A stretch of DNA of 41,105 nucleotides from contig QHVH01000043.1 of NCBI GenBank assembly GCA_003222245.1, positions 1 through 41,105 on the forward strand, written 5' to 3'. The notes below the pieces were generated by a model. It saw only the letters and a program-made list of their open reading frames with translations. It made no database searches and was not told where the DNA came from. This DNA comes from Blastocatellia bacterium AA13 (GTDB lineage Bacteria > Acidobacteriota > Blastocatellia > UBA7656). Position 1 is the first letter of the stretch; the number at the start of each line of letters is the position of its first letter. The position numbers were made by a program, and so were the translations under genes. Below are positions 33,843 to 41,105 of the stretch, piece after piece.

Positions 33843-33870
33843 GCCCTGCTCGACTCGAGCAGGGCGCTTT
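33843..33870 (+). terminator. intrinsic terminator after cspA
   Basis: A 10-bp perfect hairpin GCCCTGCTCG / CGAGCAGGGC with a 3-nt loop (33843-33865), followed by GCTTTGTTTG. It lies 33 bases after the cspA stop and just before the 3' end of the convergent gene, so it may serve both directions. Confidence 0.75.
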
Positions 33871-33885
33871 GTTTGAAGGGCTGAT

Positions 33886-34458
33886 TCAGTCTTCGGATAT
33901 GGCGGGTCGCGCGGCGAATTTGACGTGGCCGTTATCGACCCCTACGACGAAATCCACGGCCTCTGCTTCAAGATCGCTCTTTATTTGATCAGTGCGCGAG
34001 TTGAGGAACTTGCTGAATACCTCATAAGTCAGATTGCCGATCTTTTCACCGCACTGTCGCTTGGCCGCGATAAGATGGTCGTAGAGATCGCTTACTTTTT
34101 CCGGCTCGCGGCGAGGATCCGAACAACGAACTATGACCGAGTGAGATCGAGCGGCGGCTTGCGCTTCAGCGGTCGGCGGTTTGCCGCTCTCTTCTCGTTC
34201 GCCGGTTTGCCTGCGCCACAACTCACGCAGCGCGTTATATCGTGCGACCAGGCTGTTGTAGCGGAAGCGCTGCACAAAGGAGAGGCCCCGCATATCGAAG
34301 ACTCGCTTGATCGTCGATTCAACACGCCCCTTGGTATCGAGCGGCGGTTTGACCGTTCCCCCATTGAAGTAGATGTCGTACTCTATCTTGAGCCGGCGCA
34401 TTTCAAGCTCGAGCCTGTCGAGATCGAGATCTATGGGATTTTCTGATTTTTGCTCCAT
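33886..34458 (-). CDS. hypothetical protein, possibly MXAN_5187-C-like
   Basis: A 190-residue hydrophilic protein from ATG 34458. Its N-terminal half is strongly helical and charged ('LDLDRLELEMRRLKIEYDIYFNGGTVKPPLDTKGRVESTIKRVFD'). The middle has 'MRGLSFVQRFRYNSLVARYNALRELWRRQTG', then a Ser/Ala linker, and the end 'EKIGNLTYEVFSKFLNSRTDQIKSD...VDFVVGVDNGHVKFAARP' looks like a small alpha/beta end. The pattern recalls a domain I associate with myxobacterial MXAN_5187-type proteins, but this is weak recall. It is divergent from selA with a shared 108-bp promoter region. No function is proposed. Confidence 0.6.
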   Translation of the reverse strand: MEQKSENPIDLDLDRLELEMRRLKIEYDIYFNGGTVKPPLDTKGRVESTIKRVFDMRGLSFVQRFRYNSLVARYNALRELWRRQTGEREESGKPPTAEAQAAARSHSVIVRCSDPRREPEKVSDLYDHLIAAKRQCGEKIGNLTYEVFSKFLNSRTDQIKSDLEAEAVDFVVGVDNGHVKFAARPAISED

Positions 34459-34484
34459 CCAGTTAAAGCGGCGGGGGGCTGCAT

Positions 34485-34512
34485 TTGGATCAAATAGGGG
34501 TTGTGCTAGAAT
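34485..34512 (+). promoter_or_regulatory. candidate promoter of selA
   Basis: TTGGAT (34485-34490), a 16-bp spacer and TAGAAT (34507-34512, 5 of 6) lie in the divergent region 55 bases before the selA ATG. No other element is visible there. Confidence 0.4.
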
Positions 34513-34566
34513 GTACGGCAGGCACTTCACAGTGTCAACATAATTCACTACAAAAAACGTGACTGA

Positions 34567-36003
34567 ATGCCCAACGAAATGCTGAGGCAGTTGCCGTCGA
34601 TTGAAAGCGTTTTATCGACGCCTCAGGGCCTGCGGCTGTCCGCCGAGTTGAACCGCGACCTCGTTCGAGATCTGCTGCGCCGGATCATGGAAGAACTGCG
34701 CGAAGAATTAACAAACACCGATTCAACTCAATCATTATTCGAGGGCCGCCCCATTTTAGACGAAATCGAAAAACGACTCAGCGAACGAGCCCGGGCGCTA
34801 CTGAAGCCGTCGCTGCGGCGAGTTATTAATGCTACTGGGGTGATTCTTCACACCAATCTTGGCCGCGCGCCTCTCGCCTCCAAAGCAGCAGCCGCGGTCT
34901 CGAACATCGTCTCCGGTTATTCAAATCTGGAATACGATCTCGATAAAGGAGCGCGAGGCCGGCGCGAATCGCATCTGTCGGATCTCGTATCGCGACTCTG
35001 TGGAAGCGAGGCCGCCATTGTTACCAATAACAACGCTGCGGCGGTGTTGCTGGTGCTGAACACGCTGGCTGAGGGCGGCGAGGTGCTCGTCTCGCGCGGA
35101 GAGCTGATCGAAATCGGCGGCAGCTTTCGAATTCCGGAAATAATGGAGAAGAGTGGTGCTGTACTGCGCGAAGTGGGGACAACCAACAGAACTCGAATCG
35201 CGGACTATGAGCAGGCCGTCACCGATAAGACCAGGCTCATTTTACGGGTTCATCCTTCAAACTATCGCATAATCGGATTTACCGAACGGCCATCCGCGTC
35301 CGAAATAGCGGAGCTGGCCAGCCGGCATCGAATAGACTCGTTTGAGGACTTGGGCTCCGGATGCCTGATTGATCTCAGCCCCTACGGCATAAAGGATGAG
35401 CCGGTCGTTTCGGCTTCTCTGAAAGCAGGAATATCGGTCGCTAGCTTCAGCGGCGACAAGATGCTTGGCGGGCCGCAAGCCGGCATCATCGCGGGTTCAC
35501 GGTCCGTAGTCGATCGAGTGAGCAGGAATCCTCTTATGCGGGCCCTGCGAGTCGACAAGATGACCTATGCGGCTCTTGAAGCCACGCTTCGCTTATACGA
35601 GTGCGGCAAGGCCGAATTCGAGGTGCCGGTAATAAAGGCTATGGCAGCCTCTCAAAGAAATCTGCAAGATCGTGCATCGGTGTTCTGTAGCCGATTCAGG
35701 GCCGCTACGAACGGGATTATCGATGCGACTATCGAAGAAGGCGAATCGATTGTTGGAGGAGGTTCGGCGCCCGGCGTGGGCATTCCGACGCCTCTAATCA
35801 CCTTGCGCGGCGCGAGCTTTTCAGCCGCCTCGCTGGAATCGGGCTTCAGGTCGAACGATGTGCCCATTTTGACCAGGCTCGATCGAGAGTGCGTCATAAT
35901 CGATTTGCGCACCGTGGAAATGGACGAGGAGGAAGCAATCATCAACGCCGCCGCCCTTATCGCAAGCTCCGCGGCAAAGACCATGGCGTCGGCTAAGGAT
36001 TAG
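34567..36003 (+). CDS. selA: L-seryl-tRNA(Sec) selenium transferase SelA
   Basis: A 478-residue PLP enzyme that converts Ser-tRNA(Sec) to Sec-tRNA(Sec) with selenophosphate. The N-terminal helical domain (about 1-70, 'LPSIESVLSTPQGLRLSAELNRDLVRDLLRRIMEELREEL'-type, shown here only as a region) is the tRNA-Sec D-arm-binding part. The core has 'VINATGVILHTNLGRAPL' and the PLP lysine at residue 298 in 'SGDKMLGGPQAG'. Length matches E. coli SelA (463). It is complete, not a degenerate copy. selB and selD, common neighbours, are not next to it. The only SelC-like tRNA in the window has a Cys anticodon. Confidence 0.95.
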   Translation: MPNEMLRQLPSIESVLSTPQGLRLSAELNRDLVRDLLRRIMEELREELTNTDSTQSLFEGRPILDEIEKRLSERARALLKPSLRRVINATGVILHTNLGRAPLASKAAAAVSNIVSGYSNLEYDLDKGARGRRESHLSDLVSRLCGSEAAIVTNNNAAAVLLVLNTLAEGGEVLVSRGELIEIGGSFRIPEIMEKSGAVLREVGTTNRTRIADYEQAVTDKTRLILRVHPSNYRIIGFTERPSASEIAELASRHRIDSFEDLGSGCLIDLSPYGIKDEPVVSASLKAGISVASFSGDKMLGGPQAGIIAGSRSVVDRVSRNPLMRALRVDKMTYAALEATLRLYECGKAEFEVPVIKAMAASQRNLQDRASVFCSRFRAATNGIIDATIEEGESIVGGGSAPGVGIPTPLITLRGASFSAASLESGFRSNDVPILTRLDRECVIIDLRTVEMDEEEAIINAAALIASSAAKTMASAKD

Positions 36004-36042
36004 CTCGAAAGATCGAAGTCAAGAACGAGGAACCAAAAAGCA

Positions 36043-37311
36043 ATGCAAAGCCTCTTCACTATTATTTTGCTTCAAGCGACGCGAACATCGCTCTCCAAGC
36101 CTGTCATTATTGGGGCAGCGCTTTTCCTGATCCTGGCGATTTTCGCCGTAGTCTATTTCTTCAAGCGCGTAAAGAACACCGAGAAGGAAGCTGAGGATGA
36201 TTGGACATCAGCCGGCGCCAAGCTCTTTGCGGTCGATGCGCCTTCTGCTTCGTCCAATCGAACTGAAGCACAAGCGATATATTCTCCCGCGCCGCAACCG
36301 GAGCCTGTCGTACACGAAGAAGCCGCGCCCGTTGAACCCCCTTCTCCAATTACTGAAGTGTTAGGCGAGACCCGTCCCGCTGCCTTTGAGGATGAAACGA
36401 CCATAGTGCATGAAAGCCCTGCCGCTATAGTAGAGGTTCCTGGGGTTCCGACGATTTCGCCCGAGGAATCGTCCGCAACGCTTGAATCCGCTTCTCCGTT
36501 CGACGACGAAATATGGGCTGAGCTTGGCGAGTCTGAGGCGCCCCTCGAAGCCCCGCTCGCGGGAATGATCGACGCTCACGAAGACGAAGCGGACGCGCCG
36601 CTCGCCGGAATGGTTCGAGGAGCCGAGGTGACAAGGCCTCCCTCTCGCGCTGCTCTCTTGGCGGCTTCGGCGGAGACCGTCGAGCGATCAACAACGGCGG
36701 AACCGCATAGCCCGGGGGCGGCGAAGTCCGGCTCAATTCTCGGCCTGCCGGCGGAACCTTCGGCTAAGCCATTCGTGCTCGGCAAAGCAACCAGCCAAGT
36801 CGGCGTCGGCACCATCACCAACTATGGAAAACCCGTTGACGACGAGGGTGGAAAAGGCGGCACTATTACTCTGGCCGTAGTCGTGTTGATCATTGGAGGC
36901 GCGGTGGCGGCGTTCTTCCTGAGCCCTCGAGTACACTCCTCTGTCACCGATTGGGTCGCGAAAATGCGGGGCGGCGCGGCCGTCGCGGACGAACCCGCGA
37001 AGGCTCAAGTATTCCCATTCAGACCCGAGCTCAGCAAAGAAAAGCCGCAGGCGGTTGCGAAAGGAACCGTGAGCAACATTTCCAATCAGGATCTTACTGG
37101 ACTGGCGGTCGAGGTTTCACTCACTCGAAAGGATAACGGTCCTTCCGAAAATCGGAGGATCGCTATTTCACCCGATACTATTGCGCCAAACCAGCAGGGA
37201 GTGTTCGAGTTCGAACTGGAGCCGACTCAATACACGGGATACAAGGTAAACAAGCTCTTCAACTCCGAGGGAAAAGAGATTAAGTTCACAACTCCCGCGC
37301 AGCAGAAGTGA
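36043..37311 (+). CDS. two-helix membrane protein with a C-terminal FxLYD-like domain
   Basis: A 422-residue protein. The first transmembrane helix is at about 21-42 ('VIIGAALFLILAIFAVVYFF'). A long acidic, Pro/Glu/Ala-rich region of low complexity follows (about 55-255) with two near-repeats ('APLEAPLAGMIDAHEDEADAPLAGMV'). The second helix is at about 277-296. The C-terminal domain (about 335-415) reads 'AKGTVSNISNQDLTGLAVEVSLTRKDNG...APNQQGVFEFELEPTQ', an Ig-like FxLYD pattern. An envelope role is inferred. It follows selA by 39 bp on the same strand but has no evident link to selenium. Confidence 0.7.
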   Translation: MQSLFTIILLQATRTSLSKPVIIGAALFLILAIFAVVYFFKRVKNTEKEAEDDWTSAGAKLFAVDAPSASSNRTEAQAIYSPAPQPEPVVHEEAAPVEPPSPITEVLGETRPAAFEDETTIVHESPAAIVEVPGVPTISPEESSATLESASPFDDEIWAELGESEAPLEAPLAGMIDAHEDEADAPLAGMVRGAEVTRPPSRAALLAASAETVERSTTAEPHSPGAAKSGSILGLPAEPSAKPFVLGKATSQVGVGTITNYGKPVDDEGGKGGTITLAVVVLIIGGAVAAFFLSPRVHSSVTDWVAKMRGGAAVADEPAKAQVFPFRPELSKEKPQAVAKGTVSNISNQDLTGLAVEVSLTRKDNGPSENRRIAISPDTIAPNQQGVFEFELEPTQYTGYKVNKLFNSEGKEIKFTTPAQQK

Positions 37312-37399
37312 TTCTTGGGACCTGTCTCGGCGATTTGAGACGACGGCTGGTTGGACCAGTTTAGTCGGGGCATCATTACAACCGCTTCATTAATTACTG

Positions 37400-37428
37400 T
37401 TGAAGCAGTACCCTCTTCTGTCTATAAT
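37400..37428 (+). promoter_or_regulatory. sigma-70 promoter of pilT
   Basis: TTGAAG (37400-37405), a 17-bp spacer and a perfect TATAAT (37423-37428). It predicts a leader of about 150 nt before the pilT ATG at 37587. A short hairpin CTGGT-TGG-ACCAG followed by TTT at about 37347-37362 may end the upstream transcript. Confidence 0.65.
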
Positions 37429-37586
37429 CGCCGCTAGGTTCGATAGCGCAACAGTGTAAGCTGACCTTCCAACGAACCTGACTGCCCCTCAATTGTAAGC
37501 TCCCTGCGAGAGAGTATTAGCCTTTACGTTGCCCGTTTGAAATCGAATAGCTCCGCGCGAGGCATACATATTGAGGCACGGCATAA

Positions 37587-38795
37587 ATGTCACCAAGCAT
37601 TGATCAACTATTAACTATCGCTTGTAGCAAGTGCGCATCGGATCTTCACATAAAGGCAGGAAGCTTTCCCTTTATCAGGATTAATGGAGAGCTTCAACCG
37701 ATGGTGGAAGCCCAGAGATTGTCCGCCGAAGACACGCTCAACATGGCCTTTTCGATCATGAACAACCGCCAGAAACAGCGGTTCACCGAAAATGCCGAAA
37801 TAGACATAGCCTACGGCGTATCGGGCCTGGGGCGCTTCCGCTGCAACGTCTTTCAGCAGCGCGGAACCGTTGGAATGGTCCTTCGAGTCATTCCAACTAC
37901 AGTGCGGAACATAGACGAGCTGCGGCTTCCTCCGGTCATTGAAAAAATCGCCGATGAGAAGCGCGGTATGATTCTCGTCACCGGCACGACAGGTTCCGGA
38001 AAGTCCACGACCCTTGCGGCTGTGATCGACTACATCAACAGAACCCGAACAGGACACATCGTCACCATCGAGGATCCTATCGAATTTCTGCACCGAGACA
38101 AGAAGTCTTATGTAAATCAGCGAGAGGTCGACGTAGATACGAAGTGTTTTTCGGACGCGCTTCGCGGCGGGCTGCGACAGGATCCGGATGTCATCCTGGT
38201 CGGTGAGATGCGCGATTACGAAACCATAGAAACGGCCCTGATGGCCGCTGAAACCGGTCACCTCGTGCTCTCAACTCTCCACACGCTCGATGCAACTGAA
38301 ACGGTGAGCCGCATAGTTTCGGTGTTTCCGCCTCATCAGCAGCGAGCCATACGTCTTCAGCTCGCAAGCGTTCTTCGCGCGGTCATATCTATGCGTCTCG
38401 TTAGGGCCGCCGATCCGATACAAGGACGGGTTCCGGCAGTGGAGGTCATGATTACCACTCCATATATCCGAGACTGCGTAGTTCACGCGGAAAAAACGCC
38501 GTTGATCAGGGAGGCTATCGCGCAGGGAACTTCCCAGTATGGAATGCAGACCTTCGATCAGTCGTTGTTTGATCTGCATACTCGCGGGCTGATAACATAC
38601 GAGGAAGCGCTGAGTGGGGCCTCTAACCCGGATGAATTCAGATTAAGAGCGTCAGGAATCCGCTCGGCAAGTGATCAGGCGCGTGAAGAGATGGAACGCT
38701 CTCGAATGCGCACAGGCTCATTGGAATCGGCCAAAGGAGAGTCGAAACAGTTCGCCAATTGGCTATTAGAAGGCACAGAGCACGCCGTGAAATAA
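37587..38795 (+). CDS. pilT: PilT/PilU-family type IV pilus retraction ATPase
   Basis: A 402-residue secretion ATPase. The N-terminal PAS-like domain starts 'IDQLLTIACSKCASDLHIKAG'. Walker A is 'GTTGSGKSTT', the Asp box 'IVTIEDPIEF', Walker B 'RQDPDVILVGEMRDYETI' and the His box 'STLHTLDATETVSRI'. The retraction motif that reads AIRNLIRE in PilT is here 'PLIREAIAQG', and 'GMQTFDQSLFDL' is typical. It drives pilus disassembly for twitching motility and DNA uptake. The C-terminal 60 residues are charged and extended, as in PilT2/PilU forms. It overlaps the recX frame, and a PilZ gene follows. Confidence 0.93.
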   Translation: MSPSIDQLLTIACSKCASDLHIKAGSFPFIRINGELQPMVEAQRLSAEDTLNMAFSIMNNRQKQRFTENAEIDIAYGVSGLGRFRCNVFQQRGTVGMVLRVIPTTVRNIDELRLPPVIEKIADEKRGMILVTGTTGSGKSTTLAAVIDYINRTRTGHIVTIEDPIEFLHRDKKSYVNQREVDVDTKCFSDALRGGLRQDPDVILVGEMRDYETIETALMAAETGHLVLSTLHTLDATETVSRIVSVFPPHQQRAIRLQLASVLRAVISMRLVRAADPIQGRVPAVEVMITTPYIRDCVVHAEKTPLIREAIAQGTSQYGMQTFDQSLFDLHTRGLITYEEALSGASNPDEFRLRASGIRSASDQAREEMERSRMRTGSLESAKGESKQFANWLLEGTEHAVK

Positions 38796-39337
38796 GGACG
38801 TCAGAACTTGACGACTCGACCGATGCCGGCGTGCCGAATGGGTCCGCGGAACGGGACAAAGAGCATGAGTCCCGCAGGCTCTTTGCAAGAGCGATCAAGT
38901 TACTCGCCGCGAGACCTCGGAGCGAATTTGAGATTCGGGACCGCCTGGCTGCCGAGGATGGATCGAGCGCGATCGATCAATGCGTCCTGAGGCTCAAGGA
39001 AATGGGATGGATCGACGATGCGAAATTCGCCGCGAACTACGCAAATCACCGGGCCTCGGCCAGATCGATCGGGAGGGCTCGCATAGCGCGCGAGCTTGCG
39101 GCAAGAGGAATCACGAGGGCTACTATAGACGAAGCGCTGCGTGCGGTCTTTCGTGAGCTTGATGAAGAGACCCTCATAGACCGCGCTATTGAGAAACGAA
39201 TGCGAAAATCCACGGCGGCTATCGATCCAAAGGCGGCAAAGCGACTATTCGATCATCTTGCAAGGCTGGGATTCGACCGCGAGCTGATTATTAGCAGAGT
39301 TCGCGCTCTCAGAACGGGCAGCAAAAGGATCAGTTAA
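38759..39337 (+). CDS. recX: RecX-family regulatory protein
   Basis: A RecX-like protein built from three three-helix modules: 'AIKLLAARPRSEFEIRDRLAAEDG', 'VLRLKEMGWIDDAKFAANYANHRASARSIGRARIARELAARGITRATIDEAL', and 'AAKRLFDHLARLGFDRELIISRVRAL'. RecX binds RecA and modulates filament growth. The start is uncertain: TTG 38759 overlaps pilT by 37 bases and gives 192 residues; GTG 38831 gives 168 residues and is closer to the usual length. Neither has a strong Shine-Dalgarno. recA is not in the window. Confidence 0.85.
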   Translation: MAIRRHRARREIRTSELDDSTDAGVPNGSAERDKEHESRRLFARAIKLLAARPRSEFEIRDRLAAEDGSSAIDQCVLRLKEMGWIDDAKFAANYANHRASARSIGRARIARELAARGITRATIDEALRAVFRELDEETLIDRAIEKRMRKSTAAIDPKAAKRLFDHLARLGFDRELIISRVRALRTGSKRIS

Positions 39338-39391
39338 ATTACAGGCGGAAGTCAGTATGACTCCCGCCAGCAGAGCATCGAGGGCTCAACT

Positions 39392-39715
39392 ATGCAGAAT
39401 AGGTCGGCGGACAAACGAAAAGAAAAGCGAATCGCATATTTGTGTGAAGTGCAGTGTGAAGGCGCAAGCGTTGGGAGCCTCAACACCAGGATCAATGACC
39501 TGAGCTCCTCCGGCTTATTCATCGACTCGATGACCTGCTTCCCGGTAGGATCGGTGCTCAAATTAAAATTCCGAATTCGAGAGAACGAAATCAGCACGTC
39601 GGCCGAGGTTCGATATTGCATGCCCCAGATAGGAATGGGGGTCCAGTTCATCGATCTCACTGAAGAAGCCCGCGCCCTAATCGAAGAAGTGGTTGAGGGA
39701 AAACTCAAGCCCTGA
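39392..39715 (+). CDS. PilZ-domain protein
   Basis: A 107-residue single-domain protein. The c-di-GMP-binding RxxxR is seen as 'KRKEKRIAY' near residue 9-13, followed by the second motif 'NDLSSSGLFI' (DxSxxG) and the beta-barrel end 'AEVRYCMPQIGMGVQFIDL'. It probably responds to c-di-GMP and, given pilT nearby, may act in pilus control (inference). Start by homology of length; no strong Shine-Dalgarno. Confidence 0.88.
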   Translation: MQNRSADKRKEKRIAYLCEVQCEGASVGSLNTRINDLSSSGLFIDSMTCFPVGSVLKLKFRIRENEISTSAEVRYCMPQIGMGVQFIDLTEEARALIEEVVEGKLKP

Positions 39716-39754
39716 CCTTCGACTAACCATCTTCTTTTTTACTGCTGTCCTATC

Positions 39755-39820
39755 AAGACAGTCTCCAGTCAAAGACGGTCTCCAGTCAAAGACAGTCTCC
39801 AGTCAAAGACAGTCTCCAGT
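39755..39820. repeat. 17-bp tandem repeat, nearly four copies
   Basis: The unit AAGACAGTCTCCAGTCA occurs at 39755, 39772 (one A-to-G change), 39789 and 39806 (last copy 15 bp), head to tail without spacers. GACAGTCTCCAGTC within it is partly self-complementary (GACTGGAGACTGTC). It lies 40 bp after the PilZ gene. Confidence 0.9.
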
Positions 39821-40488
39821 ATTCACCATCCCATACTTCATATCTAAACCAGCCTACGGGATACAACTCAAAACCACATCAGTCGTCTTTCGGTTAGCGA
39901 GCTGCAATCCATATCGGTATTCAGTCTCTGATTACAGCAACATTTTCTCTCGATAATGGCGCTCACTGTCTCAGCCCGAAGCACGATGTATTGTGGCGTC
40001 TTGTGCGAAAAAAAAATCAAAAAAATTGTGCTTGGCGCGCATTTTTTTGAGACTCTCCCGTCTATGTATATGAGGCTCGTTTCGTTGGCCCCGAAGCAAA
40101 GCCTCAACAAATATTCGATCGATTCGGGAGTGATTGGTGCGTAGCGTCCCAGATTGCGTAGGGTTCCATAGATAATTTCGGTAATAGAGATATCAAAAAC
40201 GAGGTAACGCCGTTAGGTCTTGCCTTGAGTCAGATGCTGTGTGTTCGGCAGGAGATGAAAGAACAGGTCATTGGTGACGTGGGCCAATTCCCGCAGATTC
40301 TAGCTCGAAGCCCGCACACACCTGAACGAACCCTAACGGAGAGAGACGCTCGAATCAGAGTTTCCCATAACGCACAGTGGAGCTGATAACTAAAGACCAT
40401 TCTTATCAAGCGCCAAACTCGCCGAGTGGACACTGACGCTTGTCCTGGTGAGTGAAGAAGAGCCCGAATCAAGCTCGGTGGAGGGATA
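39821..40488. other. non-coding stretch with A/T runs
   Basis: About 670 bases without a supported gene. A9 and A7 runs (40007-40027) and a T7 run near 40044 stand out. Short open frames here lack ribosome-binding sites and domain character. A GGTGGAGGG near the end is the Shine-Dalgarno of the next gene. Confidence 0.5.
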
Positions 40489-41046
40489 ATGGCTGGAAAT
40501 AAAAGAAGCAGATCAGGCAATGGAGGGAAGAGCCGCTATGCTAGCAGGCCTCAGAGAATACGCCTGATTGTAACGGGATTCGTGCTAACGATACTTCTCG
40601 CCGGTGGAATCCTCGCTCAACGCCGTTCTCATAATACGGCACGACCCACTCAAAGCGAACATAGTCAGGTATCGCAGAGTCCGACGCCTGCCTCGCAAAT
40701 TCAGACCGCCTCGTTTGATCCAGCTTCACCCAGTAAGGAATACGTGTATGCCGGAGGGCGGATGGTTGCTACTGAAGAGCCGGGCGGCGGAGGGAGCGGC
40801 GGAGGCGGAAGTTGCAGCGGACAGGCGAATCCACGAGCCGATTTCGATCAGGATCATAAGAGCGAAATGACCTACTACCACAACGGAGTGTTCGGGATTC
40901 TGAAGTCGTCGATCCAGTACAGCTACTCCAGCAGCTTGTTCTTCGGGTGGGGAGCGGCTGGATCGCCGCCGCTTGTAGCCGATTTTGATGGAGACGGAAA
41001 AGCCGATCCCACATACATCACTCCATCAGGAAGCGGACAGATTTAA
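40489..41046 (+). CDS. membrane-anchored FG-GAP/VCBS-type protein, interrupted by an in-frame TAA
   Basis: A 185-residue reading starting after GGAGGG. A basic N-terminus leads to a transmembrane or signal segment (about 25-43, 'LIVTGFVLTILLAGGIL'). A Ser/Gln/Pro linker then precedes 'SKEYVYAGGRMVATEE', a phrase typical of RHS-type proteins, and a Gly/Ser linker. Then come FG-GAP repeats with Ca-binding Asp motifs: 'PRADFDQDHKSEMTYYHNG' and 'PLVADFDGDGKADPTYITPSGSG'. The reading stops at TAA 41044-41046, yet the same frame continues to the window edge as AILLSSTGYNVTQGLFVSA, just as an FG-GAP repeat would. So this is a nonsense mutation, a sequence error or readthrough of a longer protein. 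Confidence 0.75.
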   Translation: MAGNKRSRSGNGGKSRYASRPQRIRLIVTGFVLTILLAGGILAQRRSHNTARPTQSEHSQVSQSPTPASQIQTASFDPASPSKEYVYAGGRMVATEEPGGGGSGGGGSCSGQANPRADFDQDHKSEMTYYHNGVFGILKSSIQYSYSSSLFFGWGAAGSPPLVADFDGDGKADPTYITPSGSGQI

Positions 41047-41105
41047 GCGATACTGTTGTCGAGTACGGGCTATAACGTAACGCAGGGCCTGTTTGTATCG
41101 GCAGG

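Overview
This window most likely comes from the chromosome of a Gram-negative soil bacterium of the Acidobacteriota, probably the Blastocatellia/Pyrinomonadaceae side. This is an inference from gene content: an outer-membrane porin, heptose kinase and GT9 heptosyltransferase genes, type IV pilus PilT, a bacillithiol enzyme (BshC), RHS-like 'YVYAGGRMVATEE' and FG-GAP sequence, many DUF families common in that phylum, and PurS/PurQ instead of a long PurL. It reads mostly as ordinary chromosome. I see no transposase, integrase, phage gene or CRISPR array.

Layout. 1-4.2 kb: a small KGG-rich basic protein, then a minus-strand group (PQQ beta-propeller protein, four-helix membrane protein, membrane-anchored SpoIIE/PP2C phosphatase, SAM methyltransferase). 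4.3-7.0 kb: a plus-strand module of an ECF sigma factor, a double-cupin protein and two PhnB-like VOC proteins. 7.2 kb: a Bcp/PrxQ peroxiredoxin. 7.7-12.4 kb: minus-strand purQ, purS, purB, walJ-like and an M16 peptidase. 12.5-17.1 kb: a hypothetical exported protein, cystathionine beta-synthase, a PepSY-like exported protein, a sugar nucleotidyltransferase and a CBS-pair protein. 17.1-19.7 kb: two MacB/FtsX-type permeases without an ATPase. 19.8-22.2 kb: DinB-like protein, queE-queD and a lone RibD reductase domain. 22.2-25.2 kb: heptose kinase, DUF983, GT9 and a 56-residue Trm112-like protein. 25.3-28.5 kb: DUF1573 protein, an unusual tRNA gene, bshC and a HOGA-like aldolase. 28.6-33.0 kb: BrkB/YihY, DUF1440/YagU, porin and ankyrin lipoprotein. 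33.3-36.0 kb: a probable structured leader or small RNA with a strong terminator, cspA, a hypothetical gene and selA. 36-41 kb: FxLYD-like membrane protein, pilT, recX, a PilZ protein, a 17-bp tandem repeat, and an FG-GAP protein with an in-frame TAA near the window end.

The most interesting element is at 25781-25871. It folds as a tRNA with the body of a selenocysteine tRNA: a 6-bp D stem with a 4-nt loop, a long 7-bp variable arm and an 8-bp acceptor with a 4-bp T stem. Yet it carries a GCA (Cys) anticodon and a U discriminator base, which are cysteine identity elements. It lies between a DUF1573 gene and the 3' end of bshC, whose product is thought to add cysteine to make bacillithiol. A full-length selA sits about 9 kb away, with no selB and no UCA tRNA-Sec in the window. 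Together with cystathionine beta-synthase and a peroxiredoxin, this gives the window a thiol/selenium theme. The functional link is inference; the RNA fold and gene neighbourhood are read directly.
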